Of a stretch of DNA of 64,000 bases, positions 13,001 to 25,100 are shown piece by piece; the stretch's first letter is position 1; each line of letters starts with the position of its first letter. A model generated the notes under the pieces. That model did no database searches and was not told the origin of the DNA. It saw only the letters and a program-made list of their open reading frames with translations. The DNA is from Liolophura sinensis (taxonomy: Eukaryota; Mollusca; Polyplacophora; Chitonida; Chitonidae). Where the stretch lies: NCBI RefSeq assembly GCF_032854445.1, contig NC_088300.1, positions 17,055,570 to 17,119,569 of the forward strand. Reading direction: 5' to 3'. The position numbers were made by a program, and so were the translations under genes.

Positions 13001-15934
13001 CCTCTTTGGTTTACCTTGAAGAGATAATGGAAGATGTTTTCTCCTGCACCATAGGTGAGTCCAGAGCACACCACATATGTTACCAGCTTGGCCTTGTTCT
13101 ATTAACACAAAACAAAAACATTTCATAAACATATGTGTATGGGAAATACCATTTATTCCTGGGTAATTGCAAACGTATATCTTGCTTTCAAGTAATTTTG
13201 GCACAGATGGACACGTCAATCAGATATAGATGTAACAACTGCAATATTCTTTTCTGTATTATCACATAAAAACAGTGCCATATCCATAATGTATTATCAT
13301 ATATCTTACAGTTTTTCCAAGTTTGATAACTGTTTTTTCAGCACTTATGTGTTCTTTGAAGTTTGGATGGGGCTTCCTACGACGATAATCATCTTCAGTG
13401 AAGGGAATCTCTGGATCTTCCTGTTTAAACACAAAAAAAAGGATCTTAAGTTTATAGACAGGACAAAAGGAGTTTCAAAGATTTTAATTAATAATAATAT
13501 GCACTGCCCCACAAAAATTTTGATAGTAATAAATACCATCAGAATTCTTTGACAAGGTCAATATCACACTTTACAAAGTAATCTTTATACATGTATCCAA
13601 TGTTATATATGCATAACCCATAAAATCTGAACACTTTAGCTGTCAGGTTTGTATATGTACTGACTGATGAAAAACATCTGGGGAAGAAAAAAAGACTCAC
13701 CGGATCTAATGGTTTACTTTTAGCCCAAGTCATAGCTGTAGATACCAGGATAAACATCTTGGGTTTCTCAATTCTTTCCAGATCAGAATGAAGTTCTAAA
13801 CACAGAAAGGCAAAAACTAATCACACCTAATTTCCACATGAAGACAAAAAAATTTTACATGTATTGTTATGGAATTGATTGAAATTTTTAATTATTTTGT
13901 TACAATAAAAGCAATGATCAGCATAATAATCAATACCGGCACAATAATACAAACTTACATGTGACTGGATACCTGCTTACAGTGTGTATTTATTCTAAGA
14001 AAACAGATTGGTAACAATTAAAAAAAGGATTAAACAGTTTCCCAAACAAACAGAGATAAATTCTTTTGCAGATTTGCTGAACCATGTATATGACGCTTAA
14101 AGAAAACCTCATTCATGTAATACTACACATACTACCTCAACTTTCATATCTCACCTGAGACAGCCCAAACCGCCTCATCAATCTGATCTGGGTCCTCAGT
14201 TATATCATACACAATGACATCACACTCCACAAGCTGCTCATACAATTGGTCTTTATTTTCATACTGGAACAGAAAGAAAATTTCTGTCTTATCAAACAAT
14301 ATATTTATTTATTTAGTTTGTTTAGCTGCTAAGATTTCCATTATATGATGGATATGAGGTTTATGAGAAAACAAAATCAGGCTGAGCCAAGGGAAAAACC
14401 AGCCACTTGACAAACCTCTTGATGAGGAGTTGGATTCAAACATGCCAAATGCATTACCACAAAATTTAAAATTAAATTCTTAAATTTCTGAAGGAAATGT
14501 AATTAATTACTGAAGATCAACTATTCATTTACACTACTGCATTAGTGCTCAAGAGGTAAGAATGATGCTTTCATCTTCTGGTGGGAGACTCGAGGACAAG
14601 ATACACAAAAATGGTCCAACCCACAATATAGAACACGTCGTTTTCCTCTGTAACATGGCATTGCCTTGTGTATCGATAAGTCTTTTATAAGCGCACATAC
14701 ACAGATAATTGTGATACAATGAAGGAAAGAATAAGAGAGTTCATAACTCTGAACCGCTTTGTTACAGGCAGAAAGGAGTTTTGTGAGTTCCCCGTCACCT
14801 GTCAACAATTTATGTACAATGCACACATGCACAATAGGTAATGATTGCTCACTTCCTCAAAGTCAATGTGAGAGCAATAGTTTCTTCAAAACTGATTTGT
14901 TACCTGAATTAACTCTTTAACAAAGCTGGGTTTCTGTTGGTCTTTATCTTTAACTGTTCCCACAATCTCATAGCATCCCTCTTTAGATCCAGGCACAAAT
15001 GAACTGTCCACTGACTTTGCATCTTCCTCTTCCTCAGCCTCTTCCAGTGATGCTCCAACAACACAGCTGGACAAGTACTGTGCAGAAAACACACACAAAA
15101 AAGCATTTGACTTTACACAATGGAGTACAATGGTAAAATGACACACTTGGTCTAAACACAAATGAAGCTTTTACCTTTCCACTTTTATACAGTAAAAGTT
15201 AAAATGACATAGTTTATGGTATCTAGTAAAATTACAAAAAAATGTTAGTTTACAAATCATATAAAAGTGACTTGCAAGCCTTTAAATTTTCACAAAAATT
15301 GTTATCAACAGGCATCATTTGTTATTTCATACAATCGTTCATGATTTTCCTTAAATAAATCATTAAACATTTTTAACAGAGTATACATCTCTTCCCGTAC
15401 ATCCATTCTAATGTTGTACAGAAAATGTATATCGCTTATGTCTTGTTTTTAGAACGCCACAACACCACTGCAGGTGCCCATGATCATTCATCTTTTAAAT
15501 AATCAGTGTAGCAGTTTTTGTGACACAGTTGACGGTCTGATGAAGGAACCTGTCATGTTGATGTCATTATGTTCCATGATCCAAGAGACACAATTAAACC
15601 GAGGCTTTTATGTCAAAAACCTTTGCAGCTCACCTAATTCAACAATGTTCAACCTCCATATTTTTGATATTCATTCGGTCAGTAGACAAGACAAATGTTA
15701 AAATGTTTAAAAAGGAGGGAGATCATTTAACTCGCTGAATTAATTTACAGTTCGCCCTTTAATAATGGATGAATCAACCAGTGTCTACTTTGTCTAGGCC
15801 TATGTAAATGTTTATGGACGGCGTTGTTGTTACATTCTCACCTTGGCCAAATTCTTGCCTTGATATTGGTCGATCTGGTTTATAAAGAGCTTTTTGCTGG
15901 TTAGTTTCTCGCCATCTGCTTGACTGCTTGCCAT
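7032..15934 (-). CDS. AK7: Adenylate kinase 7, ciliary, complete
   Basis: Phosphotransfer enzyme (ATP+AMP to 2 ADP) of motile cilia and sperm flagella. Coding exons in transcript order: 15934-15842, 15077-14904, 14263-14155, 13795-13701, 13420-13310, 13098-13015, 12773-12688, 12391-12301, 12110-12033, 11834-11685, 10904-10776, 10035-9792, 9367-9104, 8749-8669, 8093-7954, 7238-7032. They sum to 2136 bases, 711 codons plus stop, close to human AK7 (723), with every phase matching. Residues ~32-350 form the NAD-epimerase-like region. GPPASGKST (365-373) is the P-loop, GFILDGFP (463-470) the AMP-site motif, and acidic insertions follow. Residues ~597-643 are a Glu/Arg/Lys-rich coiled coil. [16 protein letters not shown] to DPIDYL near the end is a Dpy-30 motif, used for docking in axonemal complexes. 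The start is the first ATG; an RFX X-box lies upstream. Confidence 0.96.
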
Positions 15935-16039
15935 GGTGTACCTCTGTCAATTGCTACTGGATAAATGACACCCAAAAAGGTGAAAAACAGTTAAAACTGT
16001 GTCGTATTTTGACAGATCGAACAAGTAGTGATCTGTAAC

Positions 16040-16053
16040 GTAACCATGGATAC
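16040..16053 (-). promoter_or_regulatory. RFX X-box upstream of AK7
   Basis: GTAACCATGGATAC is an imperfect palindrome of two RFX half-sites (GTAACC and GTATCC) with no extra spacer. It lies 106 bp upstream of the AK7 ATG at 15934. X-boxes in this position drive ciliary genes in animals, which fits AK7. Binding is inferred, not shown. Confidence 0.6.
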
Positions 16054-17082
16054 CCACGTGACTAACCTAAATCGAGCCGCCGAAGGGAGGTAACTCTTTA
16101 TCATTGATCGGCAACCATTGGTGACTTTCCATCATTACACATGCACACTTTTTTCTTCTGCTTCTTACAAGCAAATGTGAAGTTTTAGACTGATAATAGT
16201 AGAGAAGTTAACTGCATCTACATATAAAGTGCATAAACAGTTAAATTTTACGAGGTGAGGCCTTTTTCAGACTGTTTTCCTTGTGCAGTTTAATTTGGTC
16301 ACGGTTTAATATATAACATACGCATACGATAATAATATAGGCCTACCAGGATGTCCTACCAATGTTCAAATTTAATCAGTAAAGGTAGAATAGATGATTT
16401 AATTTAAGTTCAATGAACAATAATAATAAAAAGAAAAAGTTTTGTTTTATTTTATAAAAGTTCAAAAGCACACAGCGTTTAATTTTTTTTTTTTAATTAT
16501 ACCGTTACCTGTAACATATGATTTACATGACTAATGGCTGTACCGGTAATTTAAAAATGTTCGAGTGTACATTTTACTGTACTGACATGACAACCAATTA
16601 ACAGAGACGTACAGTACAAGTAGGCCTACAAGCCTGTTGATATATCTAACATCTCCACCTGGGAAGAATGTCCGAGGGCAATCTACACTAAAATAATGCA
16701 TAGAATAATTTGACTGATTATAAACATTTGACAAATTACTAAAGCAGACCTTCAGGACAATATATCAGTTGAAGGTATAGAGTTTATCCTTTTCTCCTGC
16801 TATAAACTAATTCATGCTTTCACAGTATCTAGACATTAGTATATGTGGCAGGCCTAATACATAAGGACTAATACATAGCTGTTTCAACAATAGGGTTCGT
16901 ACATTAATTACATTCCCCAGCTTAATAACATGTACAAAAATAAAGTATTTGTAAATAAACAATGCAGTTGATCCAAATAACCGAGGCTTGAACAGAAAAC
17001 TGAAAATGAGACAAAACAACATTTTAACCATGGAAAATGTTAACATGAAAGACATTTTGGTATTCTGTTGTGCAACTTTCAT

Positions 17083-17160
17083 ATTTATTTATTTGAAAGG
17101 TGTTTAATGCCATTACCGTTGACATGCAGTCTGTTTACGAGTGGAGAAAACCAGGTAATT
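17083..17160 (-). mobile_element. SINE fragment
   Basis: ATTTATTTATTTGAAAGGTG followed by TTTAATGCCATTACC resembles the reverse complement of the SINE tail; the rest is not recognisable. Confidence 0.4.
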
Positions 17161-18329
17161 ACAGCATAAAATAATAAACTGTCTACATCTCCATAGTAAC
17201 AGGTAATCAGTATAGATAGATTGAATGATGAAGACACTCGTATAGACAGTTAATTGTTAATTTAAAGAGTTAAATTTAAGCATTCATCGTCATCTTCTAC
17301 TGTATGCGCTGCCATGTTTCATCTTCATTAACTCAAGCTGGTTTTGTGTTAATTCCCCACCCTCCTCTCACTTCCTTGGTCACATGCCTGAACAATGTAA
17401 AAATGCATCAAATACCATATTCTTAAATGTAATTATTGAGTGGCAACTTAAAACACCTGTGCGTCTTAAATTTCATTTTAAGGTTAGAAAAAATGAAAAT
17501 TGGTGACATGGAGAAAATAGATGAATTATCAACTAATACAGTAACACTGATCTCCGAATAGAAAAATGCTTCTGTTGGTCATCATTCTCATGTTTAACAA
17601 TCAAAATCTCCAAATTTCCACCACTATTTTTAAAACTTCAGACAGGTCAGAAGTTTTCTATGTTCTATCAAATCAATTTAAGAACTCTTTATTTCAAGGG
17701 AATTAATGCCAACATTTAACTCAATGACTGTACTGAATCAAGTGCACTATACAGAGCATGGTAACATAATGACATTGAAAAACAACAACAACAAAAAAAA
17801 GGAATTGTTTGAATATAAATTGGCAATAAGTACAGGTAACAGGACTTTCTACTGATGATTAATAATTATGTGTGAACCTTATAACAAAAAGACAGACAAG
17901 ATTCATCCATGATGTCAGACAATTGTCCTCATGTCATGTACTACACGTGTATAGCAAAGTCTTCACAGTATTTGGATCATATACATACAAAAAGTACTGA
18001 TGTAGTCAGGTCTCAAAATCCATACGCTATGGGCTGATACAGTTCCTTTGTCCATTTATAAATCCTGACACGACAATGGGTTTTGATGAAGACCGAGTAG
18101 TTAATTACTGATACACAATACACCTGCTGATGTGAAACCCATGAGCTATGCACCTCTACCAAGACTTTCACGTATGACAGGTTTTCATCACAACTTCTGA
18201 CGTGTCTCCATTAAAACCTACTGCTGATCAACAAAAGCTATGATTTGAACTTCCACAGCTTGGAACATTTAGTGTTTAACAAATATCTGGACTGATATGA
18301 ATTTCCACAGCTCACATATATGCCTCAAA

Positions 18330-18985
18330 CTGAACTTTCATATCATCCCCAACTGAAAATCCACTCCTGGCTGAGTTTATCTGAACTTCCATAAGTGACA
18401 TAAAACTCTGTTTGAACTTCCCCAAATGATATACATCTCTATCTGAACTTCCACAAATGACTCACACCTTTATCTTCACTTCCATATCTGACACACACCT
18501 TTATCTTCACTTCCATGTCTGACACAAACCTTTATCTTCACTTCCATATCTGACACACACCTTTATCTGAACTTTCACAAGTGACATACATCTCTATCTG
18601 AACTTCCACTGCTGAAATACACCTTAATCTGGATTTGCACAGGTGACACACCTTTATCTTGACTTCCACAACTGACACACACCTTTATCTGAACTTCCAT
18701 ATCTGACACACACCTTTATCTTGACTTCCACAAATGACTCACACCTTTATCTTCACTTCCATATCTGACACACACCTTTATCTGAACTTCTACCGCTGAC
18801 ATACATCTCTATCTGAACCTCCACAGGTGACACACCTTTATTTGAACTTCCACAAGTGATATACATCTCTATCTGAACCTCAACAGGTGACACACACCTT
18901 TATCTGGACTTCCACAGCTGACACACACCTTTATCTGGACTTTCACAGCTGACAAACACCTTTACCTGGATTTTCACAGCTAACA
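18330..18985. repeat. ~31-bp minisatellite array
   Basis: About twenty imperfect units of the type CTGACACACACCTTTATCTT then a CACTTCCATAT-like end, with GAACTTCCAC and CATCTCTATC variants and a degenerate left flank. It lies about 140-800 bp downstream of the SLC35F6 stop, so it may be transcribed as 3' UTR. No ORF runs through it. Confidence 0.75.
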
Positions 18986-19125
18986 TATAAATCAATCTCA
19001 ACTTTCATAACTTACAAAAATATACATAAATATCTTTTTTTCTTTTTTTTAAAATTCTGATTCCGCACAAGGACCGGACACTACTTCATGAAATATTGTG
19101 ACGCACCAAACATACTGAATCAATA

Positions 19126-22100
19126 TCATGATAAGGCCGAGAGATTTTGATTTCGATGAAGCAGCCTAGTGCGCTCGTCAACCTCCTCTGGTTGAACCTC
19201 GTCATCTGAGGCCTCTTGTATCTGTTTCTTCCCATATCGGCCTGTACTGTGTTCAGGAGACCCTGGCACCTCCAGAGGGACAGGGCTGGGTTTGCAGCAT
19301 GGCAGCCATGAGAGATCAATCAGTTGGTTATACAAGGCTGTGCCCACCAAGAGGAACAAGAAACCATCCACTGGAATTTAGATATAAAAGTTCTTTTACT
19401 TCTCTGACGTGAATTTTATGTTGTCCTCTACCACAGCCGTCTTGTTGGAGGAAACAGAGCAAAGCCTGCTGGAAGCCGCTGCCTAACAAATCATCCTACA
19501 TAAGATCAATCTTCAACGGTCATGCACTTATTGTTGGTGATGCTTAAAGTACAAGAGAGTTAAACCACGAAGAAAGATTCATTGTACAGACAACTCACAA
19601 CTAGGCGTAAAAATACTTTCATTTATTTTTACGAGTTTTAGAAGACATTCAAATATTTGAATACTATGGTGGGCTTTATGAGCCATACTGATGGCATCTA
19701 GGAACTCTGACGTGACATCACCATTTTCTCCTCATGTTCACCACAAGGAAGGAATTTTTGGGAACATTATTTCAGTAATCTTTTACTGATGGGTAAAAAG
19801 AGTCATTCCAACATTAAGTATCAAGATTGGGAAACTTCAGGTGATGCCAGAGTTCCTAACTCTTGATAGTATGGTTCATAAAGCCCACCTTAGAATTAAA
19901 ATGTTTGAACGCCATTACCTCTTTCCACAAAAATGTAAAAAAAAAATGAAAGTATATTTATGCATAGTTTTAAATTGTCTATTTAGTGATGCCTACTTCG
20001 ATTTTTAGAGGTCTTTTCCTTTAATGGACCAGAATGGTCCTACCAGCGAGACACCATTACATATATATGATAAAGATATATGGCATACATAACTCAAGTA
20101 TTATTATATTACACTTAATATGGTCTGCTGGACTTTCTGAAACATATTTCTGACATTGCAGAGCTTGTGTAAGCTCTTTCGACAAAAAAGATTAAGCCGG
20201 ATTTATCGTTGTACATACCTGTATGACTGAAAATATTCACCCATATATTATTATGAAAAGGCAGATGTGACAATAACCAGATTAGGTCTACTTTGCTTTA
20301 CTGAATAAGAAAGTAAGCCACCAACCTTGAAGGAGTCCCCAGTATTTATCAAATGGTTCTCCAAAACTCTGAAAAAGATAAAGAATATGGCGTACACTAA
20401 ATAATAACTATAATATTTTTTTTTCTGTTAGTTTTGCTAAATGCATTTTTTGTACTAAAGATAAAACTAAGATAAACTTTGCCTCTCCCACTTTGCCTCA
20501 CAAAGCAGGAATATTTTTTAACATTTTAACAGAACAGAAAATATTTTTTGGGCTTACCCCTCCAAAGGCATAGTATATGGTAAGATCAGCAACCCAGACC
20601 AAGAGAGTGCGACAGGCATCAATGAGAGTCCTATGTACCGCTGTAAAAATAGGCAAGGGCAAGTAACTCCAGATAATTTGCATTTTCAACAATGTAATGT
20701 TGATGTAGGAAGAAAACACAAAACAAGGTCTTTACCAAACAAATCTTGCATTTGCTGTCTGGTACATTCATAAACCATGCGTCCAGAGCATAGATAACTT
20801 CTCACTATACTCAGAGATACATGTAACCAATGCTACTGATAAAGGAAACCAGGAACATACACACACTCAATATCAAGTCTCATCATCTTCAAATTTTTAC
20901 ACTTATGACCAAATGAAGAAGTCCACAATGGTTCTAATTTTATTGCAGATTACATGAGTAATCCAGCCCAGCTATTTAATTGTCATCCCATTCCTTAAGA
21001 CTGGTTAAAACTTTACTGATTTATTTATATACTTGATTGGTGTTTTATGCGGTACTCAAGATATTTCATTTACACCACGACTGGAAGCAATAGTGGTAGA
21101 AGGCAACTGGGCAGAGAGGTGCACAGCTTGCTGGCTGACCTTCAAACACAGAAGGTTAAAGTTTCAAGTTTTTCCATTATGTCACAAATGTTCGTAAAGT
21201 AAACAGGCAGATGGTGGTTATAGTCCCTTATCGACGTACAAATTCGGCAAATGAATCTACTCGAAAAAAGGATTGTTTTTTCGGCATAATAAAACATATG
21301 GTGCATGCTGTGGGGTGGGACATCAGGGATTGTCAGCTCGAGAGAAGTGATATTCAACAAGCCCTATCATATAAGTCATCCATACACAAAAGATCACTTA
21401 CCTGTCAAAGACTTGGTGACAGCTAATCCAAAATAATTGTAGAAGGCTATAGACAGCAGGTAAAGCAGACAGAAGATGAGCAGTTTGTAGTCGTTACCTA
21501 TCTGGTATATAGCATCTAAACTGTTCTCGTAGCTGTTGTTTACCTGAGGACCAGGTATGAAGTACATCGCAGGTAAAACAATCTGAAACATTGAATTAAA
21601 GAAACACTCAAGTCAAAACTTCAGCTTTGCTGCATGACTGAATGATTCACTTATAACTGTTAAATAAAGAAAAGACAACACTAGGCTAAATGTATAGACC
21701 ACAAAGTTTAAAAAGCACAAGTTTTGTCTTTGTGATACTTCATAACTGAGATATCACGGTTCAAAGTTAACAAAATTGCACAGATTGAAAAAAATCGAAA
21801 GCACTACCATGTTACCAACTTTGGTCAATTAGGTACAAGTTATCACGATAACCAGAGAACCAAGGTGTTTATGCTTACGTCACTCGAACACTGGGTATGT
21901 GCATGGGGTACGAGCGACATAACATCCTCTTTCTGACTGTCTACGGTCTGTTTCCACTTCTCTTCCTGAATAACTCGAGTTATATTATTTGTTGTCTTTT
22001 CTTTTAAACATTGTTCTGCTGGATAATAATTAACCACGCCCACAAAAGGTGTTCCCATTCAAATGTCACAATGAAGTCTTCGTTTTCAAATCAGAAGTGC

Positions 22101-25100
22101 ATGTACCTATCTGATACATAATTTAAACTTATCTGTGCTATTACAAGGTTTTGGAATACTGTGCATTTGTGGTCAGGGTTATGAACGAAGGATGCCAGAC
22201 ACAGCCTGGGGAAAATCACAGCACCACAAATAGCCTCATATACCTGAAAAACTGGGGGACAAAAATCGTCAGTCAAGGCAGCAAGGGTTTGACCTCAGGA
22301 TCTTATACATCAGGGTATAAAACAAAAGGGCTTGCAGAACATTTGCTGCAAGCAAACTTACCACTGCCATGATTGAGAAGCCAAAAGACCCTTCCATACC
22401 AACAACCTGTGGAAAATAGATGCTGGATTAGCTGAACATCCTCTGAGTTCCACAATACCGCTTAACACACATGTTACAGACATGCCTCCAAAAGTTCAAA
22501 TACACAAAGCCTTAGCTATTCACAATCATTTAAAAATTTACCTCTGTCTCAAGCAAATAAAACACACCTTTCAAAACTAGCAAGAAAAGGAAAGAAGAAC
22601 AACAACTTTTATTAAAATAAATAACTTTGGCACATCATGCAGCTAACTAATCATTAAAGATAAAAATATGAGGTTTTGTTAGCTCCTGAGAAGTACTGCT
22701 CAGTGAAGTGTGCTACCCAAAGTAACATGTATTTGTGATATTGCCTTGCAGCTATCCATACAAAGATGTGATCTGGAAAAAGAGTATTGGCCATCATGAT
22801 TTAAGGGTAAAGAAACCTAATGACGAATCTGCCTACATGTATGTAAAATTAAACACAAATCTGACTACCTCCTATTGAAAAACAGATCTTCATGCAACTG
22901 GTAATAAAGTCATATTAATTTTGGAAATAACAATCTTACACAGATATCCAGAAGTCCATTTCTGGTTTTAATTTGGTTTTAATCTTTAGGAATGACAACT
23001 CAAACTGCCTGTTTCCTGTTTTAAATATGTGCGCTAATTCCATTAAAATTATACACAGCATAAGCTCCAGCTTATCTGCAACAAACTACTCAAATAATGG
23101 CAGCATCCATAAATTAATAAGACCTGGGGCCGGTTTCATTAAGCTTGCTTAGTGTTAAGTTGCCTTTAGCTAAGTGCACTTTAAATTATATCTCTACAAC
23201 ATACATTTCCATGGTAGTATATAAGGGCTTACTTAGCTAAGTAAGCCTCCTGAAACCAGCCCTTAAAGTTGATCATCCTGCTTCTGACAGGTGTTTGTCT
23301 GGGATTGTAAAGGTCATCCTTAATGTAAGATACAAGTACCCTAAGCTGTATTTCTCTGATTGCTGTTTAATGCCTGTACTCAAGCATATTTGTTGTAACC
23401 ATTGCTTCCTTTTATATTATTAGGAAATGTTAAGAGAGTTTGTTTATGCCAATTAAATTTATGAACATCACCATAAGGTGTACAGTACTAATACACAACA
23501 CACAGCTACATGAATATTGTACATAGTGTTTTTCTTCTGGTTGACCACTGTTACTTCACCTTACCTGTAATGGGTGGGATCCTCGTTTCTTTAAGAAAAG
23601 TTCCTCTATAACCATCTGACTGGCGCTGACTAACTGGCTGGCAATGATCAGCACAATACCTGAAAAAAGGCAACATCAATGCATCCACTGAAAGAACATA
23701 TTACTACATGCTGAGAAAACCAGCAAACAAAACAGTAAACAGAAATTTTTCACTTTCCCAGAAAAAGATGGTTTGCATGGCATGAGGCTAAAGGAATTGA
23801 AGAAATTCTGAGCTGTCAATCATCCCAAAGGTAAATGTCCGCCCACGTTTCATCAAGCTCAATCTGTCCGCAGATTCCAAGTTCCCAAAATGGCTGTGTT
23901 CTATCTGTCAATGGATATTTACCTTTGGGATGATCAAAAGCTCAGGATTTTATCAGACTGGTTCTCTGGGACCCTACGCATTGTGAAGGAGTGACTGGAC
24001 AGGTTGGGGAGGTTAGTAATCAACTGTTTACCAAAACTTTACGAAGCCTGCTTCAGGGAAAATCAGAGCAATCCATGACTATGCGACAGCCGTCCAAATA
24101 TTAAAAAAAAACGCACATTCATCAACAAGGGCTGACAAAAATCAGTTTGACAGAAAAATTTCCCTTTTTTATTGTATTCTACAACACTAAGATATTCTGT
24201 CAGCTTGGATATATTCACCACTTCTGGTCAATGACATGTCCTTACCTAGGATGACCTTTGACCCGGAACTGGATTGGTTGTTTTTGAAGACACTGGAAAT
24301 GCCGACTAGAACCAGACCAATCATGGTGATGAACATTCCTGACCAATGGAGGCAAGACAACTTTCTCTTCAGGAAGATTTTCTACAAACATTGAACAAGG
24401 TGTCGTTACTGACTATTTAGCGGTCATCAAGAAATACTTTGAACTAGTTTATTATTAATACAGGATAAATAGTATCATTACATAGGAGGGCTTGGTGGTG
24501 GTGCATGGGCTTGGGAGATGTATGGAGTTTTGAGGTGGTTGTGCAGCTTGGGTGGACAGAGTTACCTCCCTTGGTCCAGTGGTCTCCCTATGCCATGAGG
24601 TGTCACATAGATCCTTTCCTTTCACCATCTAGCTGAAGTACAGAGCAAGTTCATTAACCACAGTCCTGATTTCAACTTTAACTTTAACCTGATTTTCACA
24701 AACAGATTAGTGTATTTTCAGAGAAATGATCGGTTAAGAGGACCCTGCCTGACTGTGAAGTTGAATGCATGGGTCTGTGATTCAGATGTTACCCACGTGA
24801 CTCAGTGTGTTGTCGCAATGCCAAGAGACAAACGTGGAGGGTTCCAAATCGGGGAAAGTGGAGAGGAGATCGAAGTCATCTACAAGGCCTCTGGGCCCCG
24901 GTGCTATCACTAGACATGCTTTCCTTTAGGTGACCTGGGAGCTGCTGCAGCTAGTACCAGTACTCGCAGCCAGCAGACGGATGGGCATCCACCCCCAACC
25001 CCTGGGCTGTCAACAACACAGACTGTTCCAAGCACTGCTACCTACCATGGCCGGTAGGTGAATTGTTAAATATAAATTTAGCCCAGCACATAAATCCTCC

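Larger units (their letters stand above)
15935..19125. other. Intergenic region between AK7 promoter and SLC35F6 3' end
   Basis: The AK7 promoter side carries the X-box. Beyond it I see AT-rich unique DNA, a SINE scrap near 17083-17160 and the large tandem array at 18330-18985. The first few hundred bases to the left of the SLC35F6 stop are probably its 3' UTR. No other gene supported. Confidence 0.5.

Noticed and set aside
14542-14832. 96-codon frame inside an AK7 intron
   Set aside because: The flanking AK7 exons join in phase without it, and its sequence resembles nothing known.
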